This document shows, piece after piece, positions 60,735 through 64,000 of a stretch of 64,000 nt of DNA. The notes under the pieces were generated by a model. It had not been told where the DNA came from, ran no database searches, and saw only the letters and a list, made by a program, of their open reading frames with translations. This stretch comes from SAR86 cluster bacterium AG-390-O18 (GTDB lineage: Bacteria > Pseudomonadota > Gammaproteobacteria > Magnimaribacterales > AG-339-G14), in NCBI GenBank assembly GCA_003279605.1, contig QCHF01000002.1, positions 1 to 64,000 of the forward strand. The letters are read 5' to 3'. Every line of letters starts with the position of its first letter. Position 1 is the first letter of the stretch. The position numbers and the translations under genes were made by a program.

Positions 60735-62362
60735 TAACTTCCTGGCCTAGAGTCTCTTATAATCTTTGATAGGAAGATTATCGGAATCAAACCTATTAGA
60801 ACGATCATAATTGCTGGGCTTGCTGCTTCGTACATTCTTTCTTCGGAAGCGTAAATATAAGTGGTAACTGCTAAAGTATCAAAATTAAAAGGCCTAAGAA
60901 TTAGAGTTGCTGGTAATTCTTTTATCACCTCTGAGATGACAAGTAATAAGCTTGTCAAGATACTGGTTTTCATTAAAGGTATGTGAATTTTGAAAAAAAT
61001 CTCTAACTTAGTCTTTTTTAGACTCAAAGAAACATCGTCTATGGAGTTATTAATTCTAAGAAATCCTGACTCAATTGTATTACTTGCTAAAGCATAGGCT
61101 TTTATGACATAGGCAAGCATAAGGCCTATTAATGATCCCAAAAGGGTCACTTCTAAAAGAAGGTTGATAAAACTTTTATCTAAAAAAGAGAAAAATTTAA
61201 TTATCCCAATAGCTAGAATAATTCCTGGTAAGGCATATCCCAAAGTTAGGAGCTGACTCGAAAAGTCTAAAAGCCAGCTTTTATGAAATCTTTTTAAAAA
61301 GTTTATTAATAGAGCAAAGATTGTACAAAGTATTCCAGCAGTGACTCCTAAAACAATAGTATTAAACAAAGTTGAAATAAGATTGTTCGAGAGAAAATTC
61401 TCAGAAGGAAAAAATACTGCCCAATTTAAGAGTTCAATAATTGGCAATATAAAGCCTATAAAAAGAGGTAAGAAGCAAAAAAGAAAAGCAAAAAAATTTT
61501 TTAATCCCACAAGTTTTAAAGAGTCTGTCTTTTTAAAAGTTGAATTTGCATAGGAATAAGACATCTTGCTTCTTTCGGATCTTTCTAAAAAAATAAAAAT
61601 TGCTACGAATATAAGCAAAAAACTTGAAAGTTGCATGGCTGTACTTAAATCATACATTCCATACCAAGTCCTAAATATACCTGTAGTAAAAGTTTGTATT
61701 GCAAAATGCTCGACTGCACCAAAATCAGATAAGGTTTCCATAATAACTAATGCTAAGCCAGCGATGATTGCTGGTCTTACTAAAGGAACAGCCAATCTAA
61801 AAAATAATAATCTAGTGCTATTACCAAGAAGTTTTCCTGCTTCCATTAAACTTCGAGACTGATTCAAAAAGGCCATCCTGGTTGTTAAGTAAACATAAGG
61901 ATAAAGAGTAAAAGAGAAAACAACTATCGCACCATAAATATTTCTGACGTTTGGGAAAAAAATAAAACTACTTTCTAGGTTGAAAAGATACCTAACTATT
62001 TCGTTGGCAGAACCATAAGAATCAAAAAGTCCTGTAAATGTATAAGCTAAAATATAAGGAGGTATGGCTAGAGGAAGAATTATTGCCCATTCAAGCCAAC
62101 TTTTACCAAAGAAATCAAAGTTTGTAACAAACCAAGCTGTGCCAACTCCTAAAATCAATGAAAGGATTGATACCCCAATAATTAATATAAGAGAGTTTGA
62201 TACATAGCTTGGAAGGACATACTCAATTAAGTGACTCCAGTTGTCATTAAACTCTCCTAGAAGACTGCCTAAAACAAAAATTAGAGGTGAAATGAAAATA
62301 AATAGACAAAAAATCGGAATTAATTTCCAAAAATTATTCAAAAGATTATTTAACGTCAGCAT
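60734..62362 (-). CDS. fbpB: ferric iron ABC transporter permease
   Basis: A 542-residue membrane protein with about 12 transmembrane segments in two halves, each a binding-protein-dependent permease domain (first near 60-250, second near 330-530), as in FbpB/SfuB iron carriers. The conserved EAA loops appear as LMEAGKLLGNSTRLLFFRLAVP and SIDDVSLSLKKTKLEIFFKIHIP. It is in the inner membrane and works with the FbpC and FbpA neighbours; it is 44 bases from fbpA. Confidence 0.87.
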   Translation of the reverse strand: MLTLNNLLNNFWKLIPIFCLFIFISPLIFVLGSLLGEFNDNWSHLIEYVLPSYVSNSLILIIGVSILSLILGVGTAWFVTNFDFFGKSWLEWAIILPLAIPPYILAYTFTGLFDSYGSANEIVRYLFNLESSFIFFPNVRNIYGAIVVFSFTLYPYVYLTTRMAFLNQSRSLMEAGKLLGNSTRLLFFRLAVPLVRPAIIAGLALVIMETLSDFGAVEHFAIQTFTTGIFRTWYGMYDLSTAMQLSSFLLIFVAIFIFLERSERSKMSYSYANSTFKKTDSLKLVGLKNFFAFLFCFLPLFIGFILPIIELLNWAVFFPSENFLSNNLISTLFNTIVLGVTAGILCTIFALLINFLKRFHKSWLLDFSSQLLTLGYALPGIILAIGIIKFFSFLDKSFINLLLEVTLLGSLIGLMLAYVIKAYALASNTIESGFLRINNSIDDVSLSLKKTKLEIFFKIHIPLMKTSILTSLLLVISEVIKELPATLILRPFNFDTLAVTTYIYASEERMYEAASPAIMIVLIGLIPIIFLSKIIRDSRPGS

Positions 62363-62406
62363 GTTCTTATTTTGAAGAATTGAAAGAAAATTTCAAAAAG
62401 AATTTT

Positions 62407-63435
62407 TTATTGCCAGCCTACTCTATCCATAAGTTTTAAAGCAGCAGAATTAAACTTCCCAAAATTAGCAACATCTAAGTCATCTTCTTTGAAATCTAAA
62501 CCAAACTGAGCAATTAATTTGCTTGGCTCTACTTTAGTGTTTATTGGATATTCGTATGTATTCTCAACTAAGTGTTTTTGAGCATCTTCTGTAAGCATGA
62601 ACTCTAAAAATTTTACTGCATTTGAATAATTTTTTGATGTTTTTAAAATTCCTGCCCCACTTATATTTATGTGAGTGCCATTTTTATTTTGAGAAGGAAA
62701 AAGAATCTTAACTTTTTTTCCTGCATTTAGTTGCTTATCTCCTTTTTTTCCCGAGAGCATCAACCCCAAATAATAGCTATTAGCAATGGCTAAATCAGCT
62801 TCATTATTTGCAACGGCAATAATTTGAGACCTGTCGTTGCCTTGAGGTTTTCTTGCAAAATTATTTACCAAGCCCCTAGCCCATTTTTCTGTAAAGGCTT
62901 CTCCATAGTTAGCTATCATTGATGCTACTAAAGATTGGTTATATAAATTATTCGAACTTCTTATGGCAATCTTATTCTTCCACTTTGAAGAGCTTAAATC
63001 TTCGTAATTTAAAGTACTTAGGTCATCAGAAGTAAATTTTTCCGAATTATAAAAAATTACCCTTGCTCTTTTTGCCAAAGCTATCCATTCGTTATTAGCT
63101 CCTCTCAATCTTGTTGGAACAATATTATCTATTTTTTTTGATTTAATTTTTGTAAATAATCCAAGATCCTGAACTTTCCAAAGATTTCCGGCATCAACTG
63201 TAATAAAGATATCGGCGGGGGAATTTTTTCCCTCTGATTTAATCCTCTCAATTAGAGCAGTACTTTTCGCAGAAATTATGTTTACTTCTATTCCTGTTAA
63301 TTTTTTAAAATCATCATAGAGTTTTGAATCAGAATCATAATGTCTTGATGTATAGATATTTACTTCAGAGGAAATGCTTAAATTTCCAAAAAGCGCAAGG
63401 ATTATCAAAAAAGGAAGAGATTTATTAAGGAGCAT
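62407..63435 (-). CDS. fbpA: ferric iron-binding periplasmic protein
   Basis: A 342-residue solute-binding protein with a signal peptide of about 22 residues (FLIILALFGNLSIS). The mature protein begins VNIYTSRHYDSDSKLYDDF, the FbpA/FutA-type iron-site sequence, and later has NSYYLGLML, whose adjacent tyrosines are iron ligands in this family. It passes ferric ion to FbpB. The Fur box upstream indicates iron-repressed expression of fbpABC. Confidence 0.9.
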   Translation of the reverse strand: MLLNKSLPFLIILALFGNLSISSEVNIYTSRHYDSDSKLYDDFKKLTGIEVNIISAKSTALIERIKSEGKNSPADIFITVDAGNLWKVQDLGLFTKIKSKKIDNIVPTRLRGANNEWIALAKRARVIFYNSEKFTSDDLSTLNYEDLSSSKWKNKIAIRSSNNLYNQSLVASMIANYGEAFTEKWARGLVNNFARKPQGNDRSQIIAVANNEADLAIANSYYLGLMLSGKKGDKQLNAGKKVKILFPSQNKNGTHINISGAGILKTSKNYSNAVKFLEFMLTEDAQKHLVENTYEYPINTKVEPSKLIAQFGLDFKEDDLDVANFGKFNSAALKLMDRVGWQ

Positions 63436-63474
63436 AAATTTAAATGAAGGAAAAAAATTATTTAATAAGTTCTA

Positions 63475-63493
63475 AATGATAATGATTATCATT
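63475..63493. promoter_or_regulatory. Fur box at the fbpA promoter
   Basis: AATGATAATGATTATCATT is identical to the first receptor Fur box. On the minus strand it lies between TTGATA and TATCAT, 16 bases apart, a probable fbpABC promoter. It is also about 165 bases upstream of the plus-strand TonB receptor at 63658 and may serve both directions. Confidence 0.87.
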
Positions 63494-63657
63494 AAATTAT
63501 CAATTCTTTCTTCAACTTTAAGCCTTATATTTTTATAGATATTGAAGTTCTAGGGTTTATATTGAACATCTATTTTTTTTATGTAAATACTCGACTTAAA
63601 GCCAAATTTTAGGTTACTATTCATTTATTAAATTAATACTTATCCAGGGGGGATAAA
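63494..63657 (+). other. leader of the plus-strand TonB receptor
   Basis: About 165 AT-rich bases between the Fur box and the receptor start. The only feature I can support is a strong ribosome site, CCAGGGGGGATAAAATG, just before the ATG. I see no clear hairpin or consensus promoter. Confidence 0.4.
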
Positions 63658-64000
63658 ATGTTAAAAAAATTATTTGTTAAGGGAGTATTTCTCTCCCTTT
63701 TTGCAAGTCTTAGTTTTACTCAAGACGAGCAAGTCACAGTAATAGGTTCCTTGATAAAAGGTACGCCTATTGATACTGGATCACCAATTTCTACCTTTGA
63801 TGCTGAAAGCATTACTGCTCAGAACAATCTTAATATTGTTGAGCTAATAAGGATGGTTCCTGGTGCAAATGGAATGGATGGTGAGTCTAACCAATTTGGA
63901 TCAAATGGTGCTGAAGGTGTCTCAAACATCAACATGAGAGGTCTTGGAACTAACAGAACTTTGGTTTTAATTAACGGAAAAAGACAAACTACTGTTCCGA
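63658..64000 (+). CDS. TonB-dependent receptor, 3' end beyond window
   Basis: The first 114 residues of an outer-membrane receptor. A signal peptide of about 20 residues (MLKKLFVKGVFLSLFASLSF) is followed by a plug: EQVTVIGSLIKGTPIDTGSP, ESITAQNNLNIVELIRMVPG, NINMRGLGTNRTLVLINGKR. The RGLGTNRTLVLINGKRQ style is of the general TonB receptor group used for diverse substrates, unlike the siderophore type at 57820. The gene is cut by the window edge. A strong ribosome site supports the start. Confidence 0.9.
   Translation, partial: MLKKLFVKGVFLSLFASLSFTQDEQVTVIGSLIKGTPIDTGSPISTFDAESITAQNNLNIVELIRMVPGANGMDGESNQFGSNGAEGVSNINMRGLGTNRTLVLINGKRQTTVP

Overview
The window is a 64 kb chromosomal segment of an AT-rich, streamlined gammaproteobacterium, most likely a marine SAR86-like lineage. 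The assignment to Gammaproteobacteria rests on conserved gene order: rrn-tyrS-M23 peptidase-anmK/erpA-argC, and pepP-ubiH divergent from a TIGR02449-like gene-zapA-6S RNA-ygfA, both as in Pseudomonas. The narrower SAR86-like placement is inferred from low GC, very short intergenic gaps, TonB receptors and the look of the 16S gene, and needs a 16S tree. There are no phage, transposon, CRISPR or tRNA genes in the window.

Layout. 1-7.0 kb: end of aroB, then gltBD (glutamate synthase) behind a leader that carries an NtrC-like palindrome and mutually exclusive hairpins. 7.0-8.7 kb: tesB and cysE on the minus strand. 8.8-12.7 kb: a CobS-type AAA+ ATPase, a CobT-type VWA protein and a diiron ferritin-like protein, all on the plus strand with no cobN in sight. 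12.8-13.6 kb: a type II pantothenate kinase running head-on into the rRNA operon. 13.6-18.7 kb: a 16S-23S-5S operon (minus strand) with no tRNA in the spacer but with clear boxA elements and processing stems. 18.7-34.9 kb: housekeeping genes (tyrS, mepM-like, anmK, erpA, argC, thiD, thiE, PfkB kinase, dksA, folK, acs, msrA, MBL hydrolase, NUDIX, NAD(P)HX dehydratase, tsaE, priA). 35-42.9 kb: rpmE2, typA, dut, coaBC, rpmB, rpmG, maf, lnt, an L,D-transpeptidase and a GPx-like lipoprotein. 43-50.3 kb: an MFS carrier, rpiA, ilvA, ygfA, 6S RNA, zapA, a ZapB-like coiled-coil gene, pepP, ubiH.

50.3-57.6 kb is a complete heme locus. An alphaproteobacterial-type 5-aminolevulinate synthase (hemA, C4/Shemin pathway) is divergent from a tightly overlapped operon hemC(D)-hemB-hemE-hemH-hemF-hemG. 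HemC has a C-terminal extension that looks like a reduced HemD, and hemH is interrupted by a +1 frameshift in an A8 run. 57.7-64 kb is a Fur-controlled iron uptake region: a siderophore-type TonB receptor, an FbpABC-type ferric iron ABC transporter, and the start of another TonB receptor, with three Fur boxes. Iron import, heme synthesis and iron/diiron enzymes therefore sit close together.

The observations most worth following are the CobS-CobT-diiron cassette, the heme locus with ALAS and HemC-HemD-like fusion, the hemH frameshift, the structured gltB leader, the rpmG/maf overlap and several low-complexity or hydrophobic tails on core proteins (DksA, L31, ZapA, Dut).
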